Shown: positions 17,901 to 25,905 of the stretch, in pieces
How positions within the stretch are numbered: the stretch's first letter is position 1
Layout: each line of letters starts with the position of its first letter
Assembly: GCF_001425625.1 (NCBI RefSeq)
Contig: NZ_LMCP01000046.1
Span: 228,565-292,564, forward strand
Direction: 5' to 3'
DNA length: 64,000 nucleotides
DNA from: Mesorhizobium sp. Root102
Lineage (GTDB): Bacteria > Pseudomonadota > Alphaproteobacteria > Rhizobiales > Rhizobiaceae
Notes under the pieces: generated by a model
The model's input: the letters and a program-made list of their open reading frames with translations, nothing else
Told to the model about the DNA's origin: nothing
Databases searched by the model: none
Made by a program: the position numbers and the translations under genes

Positions 17901-18099
17901 CGGCAGCCGCCCCTTCGAAGGCGGTGGAAACAGTGACGACCGCACGATCGACGTCCGGCAGTTCGCGGATCTCGACACCGTAGAAGGCGGCGAGGCCGGC
18001 AACGGCAATGAGGGTGTTCAGCACGAAGGCCATGACCGGCCTGCGGATGAACAGCGCGGTGAAGCCGGTATCGCTGGCGGCGTTGATGGTTCCGGTCAT
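14968..18099 (-). CDS. RND-family efflux permease
   Basis: A 1043-residue inner-membrane transporter with the RND length and layout: one N-terminal membrane segment (PVMAFVLNTLIAVAGLAAFY), a large periplasmic loop, six segments, a second large loop and five to six more. The TM4 relay motif is GLVVDDAIVVLENIVRRRNEG. The start at ATG 18099 overlaps the adaptor stop (ATGA). It is closest in style to MexF/MdtB/AcrB-like permeases of multidrug and solvent efflux. No outer-membrane factor gene is seen nearby. The stop faces the GtrA stop with only 8 bp between them. Confidence 0.93.
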   Translation of the reverse strand: MTGTINAASDTGFTALFIRRPVMAFVLNTLIAVAGLAAFYGVEIRELPDVDRAVVTVSTAFEGAAAETVDRELTDTIEGAVARVSGVKSISSSSSFGSSRVTIEFNDGVDLNVAASDVRDAVGRVANQMPDTADPPRIVKADANSDPVMRLAVTSDNMSIQDMTVVVQDQIEDELAAVPGVADVQVYGDRDKIFRIDVDQNKLASLGFTVADLRAALASVAFDSPAGSITTTNQDLIVRTTADVTTPEEFENIIIGGTTRIRDVATVTLGPDVGQTTLRSDGKTGIGIGIIRQAESNTLDISTGVQAAVAKLQENLPKGMSIKITSDDAVFVKGAVHEVEIALGLSVTMVLIVIYVFLLDWRATLIPGLSMPVAMIGTIAAIYLAGFSINILTLLALVLATGLVVDDAIVVLENIVRRRNEGMGPRAAAVLGAQEVFFAVIATTLTLVAVFVPISFLPGQTGGLFREFGFVLAMSVLLSCVVALTLCPMLASRMLSSASHRHEDGHGIGARIGGALSAAYRRGLHACLDAPWIVLLVAVLFAGTAFTLFGTIRQELTPTEDRAVVLLRISAPQGVSLDYTTQQMQKIEKLIQPMRDSGEIRSTFENAGQNGSYNSGFMVMTLAPWNERSRSQQEIMAEISRLTKQVPSVRIFPVQPNSLGIRGAGNGLQFALVGNNRKALGDAAVKIIAEMQKDPRFQTPRLSIDPTQPQLAVAVDRERASDLGIDITGLANTLQAMLDGNDVVDVYIADRSYGVKLVSTTNPINDPTDLENIFLKTADGRFVPMSTIAKLTERAVPPSLSREQQQPSVAITSNLAGDFALGDALTRAEEIATPLLPAGSRVLPLAEAATLGETNSAMITIFGFALVIILLVLAAQFESFVSAVIIMATVPLGLACAIFALLLSGTSLNAYSQIGLVLLVGVMAKNGILIVEFANQLRDRGLGVREAIEQASIIRVRPVMMTMICTVLGGLPLVLASGAGAEARVALGWVIVGGLGLATVSTLFLTPVAYLLLGRFVTPKTHEEARLKRELEEAAYTNVEPAE

Positions 18100-19259
18100 G
18101 AGCCTTCGGCCGCGTCCGCGGCGCGCTGCTCCTCGCCGGCGAGGCGGACCGCGCCGCCCTCGCTGAGGCTCTGAGTGCCTTCGGTGACCACCATGTCGCC
18201 GCGGTCGATCTCGGCGTCGATCAGCACGGTCTCGGTGTTGCGCTGGATGATGCGCACCGGAACCCGCCTGGCCTTGCCGTCCTCGATCTGCCAGACATAG
18301 GCGCCGTCCGACCCCCACAGGATCGCCAGCGGGCTGACGGCCGGATAGGTCTGCCCCGGAAATTTCATGGTGATGCCGAACGACATGCCGGCGCGCAGGG
18401 AATCGGCCGGGTTGGCGATCTTGGCCTTGACCAGCAAGGTGCGGCTCTTCTCGTCAATGTGGTTGTCGATGGCCGAAACCGTGCCGGTATAAGCATTGCT
18501 GGGATTGGCGATCGGCGTCGCCGTCAATTGCGCGCCGACCTTGACGGCGGCGGCGAAACGCTCCGGCACCAGGAAATCGACCAGAATGCTTGAGCGATCG
18601 TCGAGCGTGGCAATCGCCGACTGGTTGGTGACATAGTTGCCGGCGGAGATCGGCAGGATACCGACGGTGCCGGCGATCGGCGCCAGGATCGACCGGCGCT
18701 GCAGCGCAAGTTCCGCATCTTGAAGCGCCAGCTTGGCGCCCGCCAACACCACTTCGGCGTCGGCGACCGCGACCGGGGTCGCGGCGTTGGAGGCGCGCAG
18801 CGACTTGACGCGGTCGAGCTTGGATTGCGCATCCTGCAAGGCGAGCTTGGCCCGGTCCTGAGAGATCACTTCGGTCTCGGAATCGAGGGTCGCGATGATC
18901 TGTCCCTTGTCGACATGGCTGCCGGATTCGACCAGCAGTTCGGCGAGGCGGCCGGAACTGTAGGGATTGACGGTCACCGAGGCATTGGCACGGCCGGTGC
19001 CGATCGCCTGCAGGCGGTCGTTGATAACATCCGAAGTGGCTGCCAGGGCGACCACGTTCACCCGCTGGTTGACGCCATTGCGGCCGTTTGCCTGCTTCGC
19101 GTTGGCGTCACCGGTTCCAGCAGGGGGCGCTGCCACATAAGCCCACTCGATACCCCAGCGTGCCAGCACGTCGTGAGCACCCGGATAAAAGCGCAGCCAT
19201 GCGCCTGCCGCCACCACCAGCACCACAAGCGCGACAAGTATCTGTTTCCAGGCGGCCAT
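18096..19259 (-). CDS. RND efflux periplasmic adaptor (HlyD/MFP family)
   Basis: A 387-residue protein from ATG 19259, which has CCGGAG six bases upstream; a TTG at 19277 is a poorer start. It has one N-terminal membrane anchor (ILVALVVLVVAAGAWL), then a lipoyl-like domain (GRLAELLVESGSHVDKGQII), a coiled-coil hairpin rich in Ala/Leu/Asp (KLALQDAQSKLDRVKSLRAS and onward) and beta-barrel and membrane-proximal domains. It links the permease at 14968-18099 to an outer-membrane channel. Confidence 0.92.
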   Translation of the reverse strand: MAAWKQILVALVVLVVAAGAWLRFYPGAHDVLARWGIEWAYVAAPPAGTGDANAKQANGRNGVNQRVNVVALAATSDVINDRLQAIGTGRANASVTVNPYSSGRLAELLVESGSHVDKGQIIATLDSETEVISQDRAKLALQDAQSKLDRVKSLRASNAATPVAVADAEVVLAGAKLALQDAELALQRRSILAPIAGTVGILPISAGNYVTNQSAIATLDDRSSILVDFLVPERFAAAVKVGAQLTATPIANPSNAYTGTVSAIDNHIDEKSRTLLVKAKIANPADSLRAGMSFGITMKFPGQTYPAVSPLAILWGSDGAYVWQIEDGKARRVPVRIIQRNTETVLIDAEIDRGDMVVTEGTQSLSEGGAVRLAGEEQRAADAAEGS

Positions 19260-19394
19260 CGGCACTCCGGTTGGCAAAATAATCCTGCCGTCTGCCGGTT
19301 TCCCGAAATGAAGCAGACGCAGCGCGGCTATTGTAAGGCGAAGAAGCCAGCACCCCGATATCGCGCCTTTATGACAACTCGCCAGTGCCTGCGC

Positions 19395-19436
19395 ACGTTA
19401 AATATATGTAACGTTTGAGAAAATATGCGTAACGTT
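19395..19436. promoter_or_regulatory. Repeated GTAACGTT motif and inverted repeat upstream of the RND operon
   Basis: ACGTTA (19395-19400) and TAACGT (19409-19414) form an inverted repeat. TATGTAACGTTTG and TATGCGTAACGTTCG occur as two near-direct repeats about 20 bp apart. A related TACGTAACAT lies at 20388-20397 before the formylglutamate-hydrolase gene. They may be binding sites for the RpiR regulator encoded between them. Confidence 0.4.
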
Positions 19437-19456
19437 CGGGATCGTCGCTACATGCA

Positions 19457-20284
19457 CTAACGCAGACTTTCCATTTCGCGGATGCGTTTGGCGCCCTCTG
19501 CTTCCAGTTGCCTGGTAACGGCGCCGATCAGCGTTTCGGCGACGACGAAAAGGGCAGCCGACGAATCCCACGCCGACGGCACGGCCGTTCGCCCGGCGAT
19601 GACATGGCGAGCAAAGCGGGCGATCGGGGACAACCACTGGTCGGTGAACAGCACGATCTGAACGCCGCGCTGATGCGCCTTCTCGGCGAAGCGCACGAGG
19701 CTGTTCTGGTAGCGCCTGATGTCGAAGATCACCAGCACATCGCGTTTGCCCATGTCGATCAGCCGGTCGCGCCACATGCTTTCTTGGCCGGCGAGGTGAA
19801 AGACATTTGGCTGGATGACGGCGAGGTGGGCTGCCATGTAGCGCGCCAGCGGATCGGTGAAGCGGCCGCCGATCAGGAAGGTCTTGCCGCGCCGGTCGGC
19901 GAGCCGTGCGGCGATGTCGGCAAGCTGCTTGTCGGACAGATGCCGGAACGTCTCACGCATATTGTCGAGCGTCGCTTCCAGCATTGGTGACACGGTACCG
20001 CCGCCGGGCGAGGGCGGGTTGAGCGTCCTTGTCGCCGGCGATTGCAGTTGCGCCGCCAGTTCGTCCTGCAGGCTCGACTGGAATTCCGGGTAGTTCTGAA
20101 AGCCGAGCCGGGAGACGAAACGCAGGATCGTTGGCGAGGAAACGCCGGCCGCTGCCGAGAATTCGGCAACCGTCTTAAGGCCGATCATCGGATAGTTGGC
20201 GATCAGCGTCTGGGCCGCGCGCCGTTCGCTGGCCGGCATCGTGCCGATGCGGTCGGCGATCAGTTCGGCAATGTTGGAAATCAT
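19457..20284 (-). CDS. MurR/RpiR-family transcriptional regulator
   Basis: A 275-residue regulator with the two RpiR domains. The N-terminal HTH (about residues 1-77) has NYPMIGLKTVAEFSAAAGVS followed by SPTILRFVSRLGF, and the C-terminal SIS sugar-isomerase domain (about 120-270) has GKTFLIGGRFTDPLARYMAA. SIS domains in this family usually bind phosphosugars, but RpiR proteins beside amino-acid catabolic genes also exist. It is divergent from the hydrolase at 20429 and so is the likely local regulator of the following catabolic island. Confidence 0.91.
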   Translation of the reverse strand: MISNIAELIADRIGTMPASERRAAQTLIANYPMIGLKTVAEFSAAAGVSSPTILRFVSRLGFQNYPEFQSSLQDELAAQLQSPATRTLNPPSPGGGTVSPMLEATLDNMRETFRHLSDKQLADIAARLADRRGKTFLIGGRFTDPLARYMAAHLAVIQPNVFHLAGQESMWRDRLIDMGKRDVLVIFDIRRYQNSLVRFAEKAHQRGVQIVLFTDQWLSPIARFARHVIAGRTAVPSAWDSSAALFVVAETLIGAVTRQLEAEGAKRIREMESLR

Positions 20285-20383
20285 GTTTTCCCCACTCCTG
20301 ACCTAGCTGACGGTCTTTTCCGAAATCGCATTTGACAAAGCCGGCCAAACTGTATGAAATCATCCACAGGGACGCAATGAGGC

Positions 20384-20397
20384 AAAATACGTAACAT
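20384..20397. promoter_or_regulatory. Candidate regulator site in the rpiR / hydrolase divergent promoter
   Basis: AAAATACGTAACAT shares the GTAAC core with the two motifs at 19402-19436. Its location is about 35 bp before the hydrolase start and 100 bp from the rpiR start. Confidence 0.35.
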
Positions 20398-20428
20398 ACG
20401 GTACAGCGCTCCCCGGGGACGGCAGACT

Positions 20429-21247
20429 ATGGAGAAAGCACGGCCCGCCAGTCTTGCATCGTCTGATACCGTGAGGGTGACGAACCCAGGCGGATCGAGC
20501 CCTTTCGTGCTGACCTGCGATCACGCCTCGAACTTCCTGCCCGCCGAATTCGGCACGCTCGGCCTTGCCGCCGAGGACCTGTCCCGTCACATCGCCTGGG
20601 ATCCCGGCGCGCTGCCGGTCGCCCGCCGCATGGCCGAGGCGCTCGATGCGACGCTGGTCGAGACCCGCATTTCGCGCCTCGTCGTCGACTGCAACCGTCC
20701 GCTCGATGCGCCCGACCTGGTGCCGCCGGTCAGTGAGATAACGGCAATACCGGGCAATACCGGCTTGTCGGAAAAGCAGCGCGCGGCCCGCGTCGCGCTG
20801 TCATGGCAGCCTTTCCACGACACGATTGCAGACATCATCGAAGACAGGTTGTCACACGGTCAGGAAACGCGGCTGGTTTCGGTCCATTCCTTCACACCGG
20901 TCTACAAGTCCAAAAACCGGCCGTGGCACATCGGCATCATCCATGACGAGGATCGCCGGCTGGCATCGCCGCTGATATCGGCGCTGAAGCGGCTTGCCGG
21001 CGTCACTGTCGGCGTCAACGAGCCCTATTCGCCGGCCGACCGTGTCTACTTCACGCTGGAACGCCACGCGCGCTCGCGCGGCTTGCCCTGCGCGATGATC
21101 GAAATCCGCAACGACGAAATCGCCGGCGAGACCGGGCAGCGGAAATGGGCGGATCTGCTCACGGGCATTTTTTCGGATCTGGAGCCAGAGGAGGCCGGAC
21201 AAACCAGATCGCATTCAGTCGGAAAGTCAGTTCAATCGGCCAGCTAA
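20429..21247 (+). CDS. N-formylglutamate amidohydrolase-family hydrolase
   Basis: A 272-residue zinc-dependent hydrolase. The family entry motif FVLTCDHASNFLP appears near residue 30, followed by RLVVDCNRPLDAP, VSVHSFTPVY and AMIEIRNDEI, the usual order in FGase proteins. Canonical members release formate from N-formylglutamate in histidine catabolism, but no hut gene is nearby. A second, different FGase lies at 58943. The context (APC permease, glutamine-synthetase-like ligase, aldehyde and alcohol dehydrogenases) suggests it could cleave an N-acyl- or gamma-glutamyl-type amide. That function is inference. Confidence 0.85.
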   Translation: MEKARPASLASSDTVRVTNPGGSSPFVLTCDHASNFLPAEFGTLGLAAEDLSRHIAWDPGALPVARRMAEALDATLVETRISRLVVDCNRPLDAPDLVPPVSEITAIPGNTGLSEKQRAARVALSWQPFHDTIADIIEDRLSHGQETRLVSVHSFTPVYKSKNRPWHIGIIHDEDRRLASPLISALKRLAGVTVGVNEPYSPADRVYFTLERHARSRGLPCAMIEIRNDEIAGETGQRKWADLLTGIFSDLEPEEAGQTRSHSVGKSVQSAS

Positions 21248-21267
21248 GAACCACAGGGGACACCAAA

Positions 21268-22824
21268 ATGGCAGCACCGGGTTATACAGACGTAGACAAG
21301 GCGGAGGACGTAAAGGCCCTCCACAGCATGGGCTATGCCCAGGAACTGGAGCGGCGCCTCAGCCGCTTTTCGAATTTCGCCGTTTCCTTCTCGATCATCT
21401 GCATCCTGTCGGGCGGCATCAATTCGCTGGCGCAAGGCACTTCCGGCGCCGGCGGCATCGGCATCGGCATCGGCTGGCTGGTGGGCTGCTTCGTTTCGCT
21501 GACCTTCGCGGTCGCCATGTCGCAGATCAGCTCGGCCTATCCGACCGCCGGCGGCCTCTATCACTGGGGTTCGATCCTCGGCAACCGCGGCACCGGCTGG
21601 GTGACCGCCTGGCTCAACCTGCTCGGTCTGATCACCGTGCTCGGCGCCATCAATGTCGGCACCTGGACGTTCTTCATAGGTGCCTTTGGGCCGACGCTCG
21701 GCATTGAAGGCACGCTGACCAACCAGATGATCTTCCTGGTCATCATCACCGGCGCTCAGGCGCTGATCAACCATCTGGGCATCAAGCTGACGGCCAAGCT
21801 GACCGATTTCTCGGGTTACCTGATCTTTTTTGGCGCGATCCTGATTGCGGTCGTCTGCCTGATCTCCGCGGAAACCTGGGATTTCAGCCGTCTTTTCACC
21901 TTCCACAATTACTCCGGCGATGCTGGCGGCGGTGTCTGGCCGGCGGTGTCGAATGCCTGGGTGTTCGCGCTCGGCCTGTTGCTGCCGATCTATACGATCA
22001 CCGGCTATGACGCTTCGGCGCATACCTCGGAGGAAACCATCAAGGCGGCCAGTTCCGTGCCGCGCGCCATGGTCATGTCGGTGATCTGGTCGGCCGTCTT
22101 CGGCTACCTGTTCCTGGCTGCCTTCGTGCTGATGATCCCGAACATGGACGACGCCGCCAAGCAGGGCTGGAACGTGTTCTTCTGGGCCTTCGACCAGCGC
22201 GTCAGCCCCGGGATCAAGGAGTTCGTCTACCTCGTCGTGTTCGTCGCACAGCTGCTGTGCGGTCTCGCAACCGTGACCTCGGCTTCGCGCATGATCTTCG
22301 CCTTCTCGCGTGACGGCGGCCTGCCGGCTTCAACAGCACTCGCCAAGGTCAGCCCGACCTACCGCACGCCGGTGGCGGCGATCTGGACGGCCTCGATCCT
22401 GTCGGTGCTGTTCGTCTGGGGCTCGACGCTGGTTTCCGTCGCCGGCACCTCGGCCTACACCATCGTGGTATCCTGCACCGTCATCTTCCTGTTCCTGTCC
22501 TTCACCGTGCCGATCGTGCTCGGCATGCTAGCCTGGGGCACGCCAAAATGGGACAAGATGGGGCCTTGGAACATGGGGCGCGGTATCTTCATGCTATTCG
22601 GTCTGCTCTCCATCCTGTCGATGATCCTGATCTTCGTAGTCGGTATTCAGCCGCCGAATGACTGGGCGCTCTACATTACGCTAGGTTTCCTGGTGCTAAC
22701 CGCGCTCGTCTGGTTCGGCTTCGAGCGGAACCGTTTCCAGGGTCCGCCGCTTGGCGACATCATCGCGGCGCGTCAGGCGGCCATCAAGGCGGCCGAACAG
22801 GCCGTCGGCGAAACCGGCCACTGA
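21268..22824 (+). CDS. APC-superfamily amino-acid/amine permease
   Basis: A 518-residue transporter with about twelve hydrophobic segments. An AGGGGA Shine-Dalgarno lies before ATG 21268. The TM1-TM2 consensus reads FAVSFSIICILSGGINSLAQ and the glycine-rich GGIGIGIGWLVG, and QISSAYPTAGGLYHWGS is the typical amino-acid/choline/GABA permease segment. The C-terminal tail is short and Ala/Lys rich. It resembles GABA/amine permeases (UGA4 and BAT1 groups). It lies between the hydrolase and the GS-like ligase and probably imports their substrate. Confidence 0.92.
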   Translation: MAAPGYTDVDKAEDVKALHSMGYAQELERRLSRFSNFAVSFSIICILSGGINSLAQGTSGAGGIGIGIGWLVGCFVSLTFAVAMSQISSAYPTAGGLYHWGSILGNRGTGWVTAWLNLLGLITVLGAINVGTWTFFIGAFGPTLGIEGTLTNQMIFLVIITGAQALINHLGIKLTAKLTDFSGYLIFFGAILIAVVCLISAETWDFSRLFTFHNYSGDAGGGVWPAVSNAWVFALGLLLPIYTITGYDASAHTSEETIKAASSVPRAMVMSVIWSAVFGYLFLAAFVLMIPNMDDAAKQGWNVFFWAFDQRVSPGIKEFVYLVVFVAQLLCGLATVTSASRMIFAFSRDGGLPASTALAKVSPTYRTPVAAIWTASILSVLFVWGSTLVSVAGTSAYTIVVSCTVIFLFLSFTVPIVLGMLAWGTPKWDKMGPWNMGRGIFMLFGLLSILSMILIFVVGIQPPNDWALYITLGFLVLTALVWFGFERNRFQGPPLGDIIAARQAAIKAAEQAVGETGH

Positions 22825-22911
22825 CATCAACCATCATGGCCATGGCCGGCATCGTGCCGGCCATGGTTTCGTTCAACTCATTCAAAGCCCAAGCGCTGGA
22901 GTGCCAAAGGA

Positions 22912-24282
22912 ATGGCCGGAAATTTCTCATTCGATCAGTTGAAGAAAGCGGTCTCCAGCGGCGAGATCGACACCGTGCTTGCCTGCATCGTCGACATGCA
23001 GGGCCGGCTGGCGGGAAAACGGTTCCTGGCGCAGTACTTCGTCGATTCCGCGCATGACGAAACACATGGCTGCAACTATCTGCTGGCCGCCGACATCGAT
23101 ATGGAGCCGGTGCCCGGCTACAAGGCGGCGAGTTGGTCGAAGGGCTATGGCGACTTCGTCATGAAGCCGGATCTCGCCACGCTGAGGCGCATTCCCTGGC
23201 TGGAAAAGACCGCGCTTGTGATCTGCGACGTGCTCGACCACCATACTCATGACGACCTGCCGCACTCACCGCGCGCCATCCTCAAGAAGCAGGTCAAGCG
23301 GCTGACCGAGCGCGGCTATATCGGCTATTTCGCTTCCGAGCTCGAATTCTATCTGTTCAACGAGACCTACGATTCCGCCCGCAAGAAGCACTGGCAGGGT
23401 CTCGATACGGCATCGCCCTATATCGGCGATTACCAGATCGGCATCACCACCAAGGAAGAAGGCGTCATGCGCCGGCTTCGCAACGAGATGGAAGCGGCCG
23501 GCATTCCGATTGAGAATTCCAAGGGCGAGTGGGGTCCGGGCCAGGAAGAGATCAATGTGCGCTATGCCGAGGCTCTCGACATGGCCGACCGCCACGTCAT
23601 CCTGAAGAACGGCGCCAAGGAAATCGCCGAGTCCGAGGGCAAGGCGATTTCGTTCATGTCCAAGTACAATTACGGGTTCGCTGGCAATTCCAGCCACATC
23701 CACAATTCGCTGTGGAGCGCCGACGGCAAGACGCCGCTGTTCTTCGACAAAAAGGCCGACTGGACGCTGTCGACGCTCGGCCAGCAATGGGCCGCCGGCC
23801 AGCTCAAATACGCTAAGGAATTCACCTGGTTCCTGGCGCCTTACATCAATTCCTACAAGCGCTTCCAGGCCGGCACCTTTGCGCCGACCAAGATCATGTG
23901 GAGCGAGGACAACCGCACCGCCGGCTTCCGCCTGTGCGGCGAGGGCACCAAGGGCATCCGCATGGAATGCCGCATCGGCGGCGCCGACTTGAACCCGTAT
24001 CTTGCTTTCGCGGCGCTGATCGCCGCCGGTCTTGCCGGCATCGACGAGAAGCTGGAATTGCAGAAACCTTTCGTCGGCGATGCCTATCAGGCATCGCGTT
24101 TGCCGGAGATTCCAAAGACACTGCGCGATGCCACCGAGACGCTGGCGAAGTCGAAGATGCTCAAGCAGGCCCTCGGCGACGATGTGCTCGAACACTATGT
24201 CCACACCGCCAAGTGGGAGCAGTTCGAATACGACCGCCGCATCACGGATTGGGAGCTGCACAGGGGGTTCGAGCGGTATTAA
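22912..24282 (+). CDS. Glutamine-synthetase-family gamma-glutamyl ligase
   Basis: A 456-residue enzyme of the GS superfamily (GlnT / PuuA / IpuC-like). The N-terminal beta-grasp part has CIVDMQGRLAGKRF. The catalytic barrel shows FASELEFYLFNE (metal-binding glutamate), GPGQEEINVRYAEAL, FAGNSSHIHNSLW (catalytic His region) and RMECRIGGADLNPYLAFAA. No adenylylation-site tyrosine motif is visible, as expected for catabolic GS-like ligases that glutamylate amines rather than assimilate ammonia. Its neighbours (permease, ALDH, iron ADH) support a catabolic gamma-glutamylation step. Confidence 0.9.
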   Translation: MAGNFSFDQLKKAVSSGEIDTVLACIVDMQGRLAGKRFLAQYFVDSAHDETHGCNYLLAADIDMEPVPGYKAASWSKGYGDFVMKPDLATLRRIPWLEKTALVICDVLDHHTHDDLPHSPRAILKKQVKRLTERGYIGYFASELEFYLFNETYDSARKKHWQGLDTASPYIGDYQIGITTKEEGVMRRLRNEMEAAGIPIENSKGEWGPGQEEINVRYAEALDMADRHVILKNGAKEIAESEGKAISFMSKYNYGFAGNSSHIHNSLWSADGKTPLFFDKKADWTLSTLGQQWAAGQLKYAKEFTWFLAPYINSYKRFQAGTFAPTKIMWSEDNRTAGFRLCGEGTKGIRMECRIGGADLNPYLAFAALIAAGLAGIDEKLELQKPFVGDAYQASRLPEIPKTLRDATETLAKSKMLKQALGDDVLEHYVHTAKWEQFEYDRRITDWELHRGFERY

Positions 24283-24339
24283 AGCTTGCCCTCCTCCTTG
24301 TAGCGAGTGGCGAGGGCCGATCCGCGAAGCGGATCGGGG

Positions 24340-24412
24340 TGAGGCTGAGAAGCTCTAGCGCGCCTTACCCCACCCCGAAGCCCCTTCCCTCAAGGGGGAG
24401 GGTAAAGTGCCT
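24340..24412. repeat. Intergenic rhizobial palindromic repeat
   Basis: A stretch with the typical CCCCACCCCGAAGCCCCTTC word and a hairpin CCCTTCCCTCAAGGGGGAGGG, placed between the GS-like and ALDH genes. It is the kind of short dispersed repeat seen between rhizobial genes; only this copy is in the window. Confidence 0.5.
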
Positions 24413-24499
24413 TGAAATTTCGGCCTTCTCGAAATGAGGGTCGATGAGCGAAAAAGATTGGCGTCGAGCCAAGAAACTGGCAGACAAAGGACTTAAAAA

Positions 24500-25888
24500 A
24501 TGACCGAAACGGTCAAACTCATATCCCCCATTGATGGCTCGATCTATGCCGAGCGGCCCGTGGCAACGGACCAGGCGATCAACGCTGCGGTGGAACGCGC
24601 CAAGGCGGCGCAGGAGAAGTGGGCTGAGACGCCGATCGTCGAGCGCGGCAAGTACATGTTGGCCATGCTGGAAGCGCTGGTCTCGATGACCGACGAGATC
24701 GTGCCGGAGATCGCCTGGCAGATGGGGCGGCCCGTGCGCTACGGCGGCGAGTTCGGCGGCGTCAAGGAACGCACCAACTACATGGTCGAGATCGCCGAGG
24801 CGGCGCTCAAGTCGGTGCCGGCCTCCAACCCGAAGGACGGGTTCCGCCGCTATGTGAAGAAAGACCCGCTCGGCGTGGTCATGGTGATCGCGCCGTGGAA
24901 TTATCCTTACCTTACCGCCGTCAACACCATCGTGCCGGCGCTCATGGCCGGCAACACCGTCATCCTCAAGCATGCGGCGCAGACGCTGCTGGTCGGCGAG
25001 CGCTTTCAGCAGGCCTTCGACAGAGTGGGTCTGCCCAAGGGCGTCTTCCAGAATATCGTGCTGAATCACGCCCAGACCGAAAGGCTGCTCGGCTCGGGCA
25101 AGATCGACCATGTCAATTTCACCGGTTCGGTCGCCGGCGGCCGTGCCATCGAAAAGGCAGCGGCGGGCACCTTCATGACGCTCGGCCTCGAGCTTGGCGG
25201 CAAGGATCCGGCCTATGTGCTGCCCGACGCCAAGATGGACCATGCGGTCGCCAATCTGGTCGACGGCGCCTTCTACAATTCCGGCCAGTGCTGCTGCGGC
25301 ATCGAACGCGTCTATGTGCACGAGAAGGTCTATGACGAATTCGTCGAAGGCTTCATCGCCGAGACGAAGAACTATGTCGTCGGCAATCCGCTCGATCAGG
25401 CGACGACGATGGGGCCGATGGCGCAGGCGCGTTTCGCCGACCTGATCCGCGAACAGAAGGCCGAGGCACTGCGCAAGGGTGCCAAGGCGCACATCAACAT
25501 GAAGGTGGCTAACGACAAGGCCGGTTCACCCTATCTGGCACCGGAAGTGCTGACCAATGTCGATCATCAGATGAGCGTGATGCGCGAGGAAAGCTTTGGC
25601 CCGATCGTCGGCATCATGAAGGTGCGCAACGACGAAGAGGCGATCGCGCTGATGAACGACAGCCCCTACGGACTGACCGCCTCGATCTGGACGCGCGATA
25701 CCGAGCATGCGGTGGCGATCGGCAACCGCGTCGAGACCGGCACGGTGTTCATGAACCGCTGTGACTATCTAGACCCTGCCTTGGTCTGGACCGGTGTCAA
25801 GGACACCGGCAAGGGCGCGGGCTTGTCGGCCATCGGCTACGACAATCTGACCAGGCCGAAATCATTCCATCTGCGCGAAGCCATCTGA
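24500..25888 (+). CDS. Aldehyde dehydrogenase (NAD(P)+-dependent)
   Basis: A 462-residue ALDH. Family motifs are IAPWNYPYLTAVNTIVPAL (cofactor), FTGSVAGGRAIEKAA, LELGGKDPAYVL (general-base Glu) and NSGQCCCGIERVYV, with catalytic Cys265 expected in the GQCC context. A three-Cys run (264-266) is unusual. The C-terminus keeps the EESFGPIVGI and NDSPYGLTASIW stretches. It probably oxidises an aminoaldehyde or gamma-glutamyl-aldehyde produced by the following iron alcohol dehydrogenase. Confidence 0.92.
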   Translation: MTETVKLISPIDGSIYAERPVATDQAINAAVERAKAAQEKWAETPIVERGKYMLAMLEALVSMTDEIVPEIAWQMGRPVRYGGEFGGVKERTNYMVEIAEAALKSVPASNPKDGFRRYVKKDPLGVVMVIAPWNYPYLTAVNTIVPALMAGNTVILKHAAQTLLVGERFQQAFDRVGLPKGVFQNIVLNHAQTERLLGSGKIDHVNFTGSVAGGRAIEKAAAGTFMTLGLELGGKDPAYVLPDAKMDHAVANLVDGAFYNSGQCCCGIERVYVHEKVYDEFVEGFIAETKNYVVGNPLDQATTMGPMAQARFADLIREQKAEALRKGAKAHINMKVANDKAGSPYLAPEVLTNVDHQMSVMREESFGPIVGIMKVRNDEEAIALMNDSPYGLTASIWTRDTEHAVAIGNRVETGTVFMNRCDYLDPALVWTGVKDTGKGAGLSAIGYDNLTRPKSFHLREAI

Positions 25889-25905
25889 ATCATTGAAAGA
25901 CAAAA

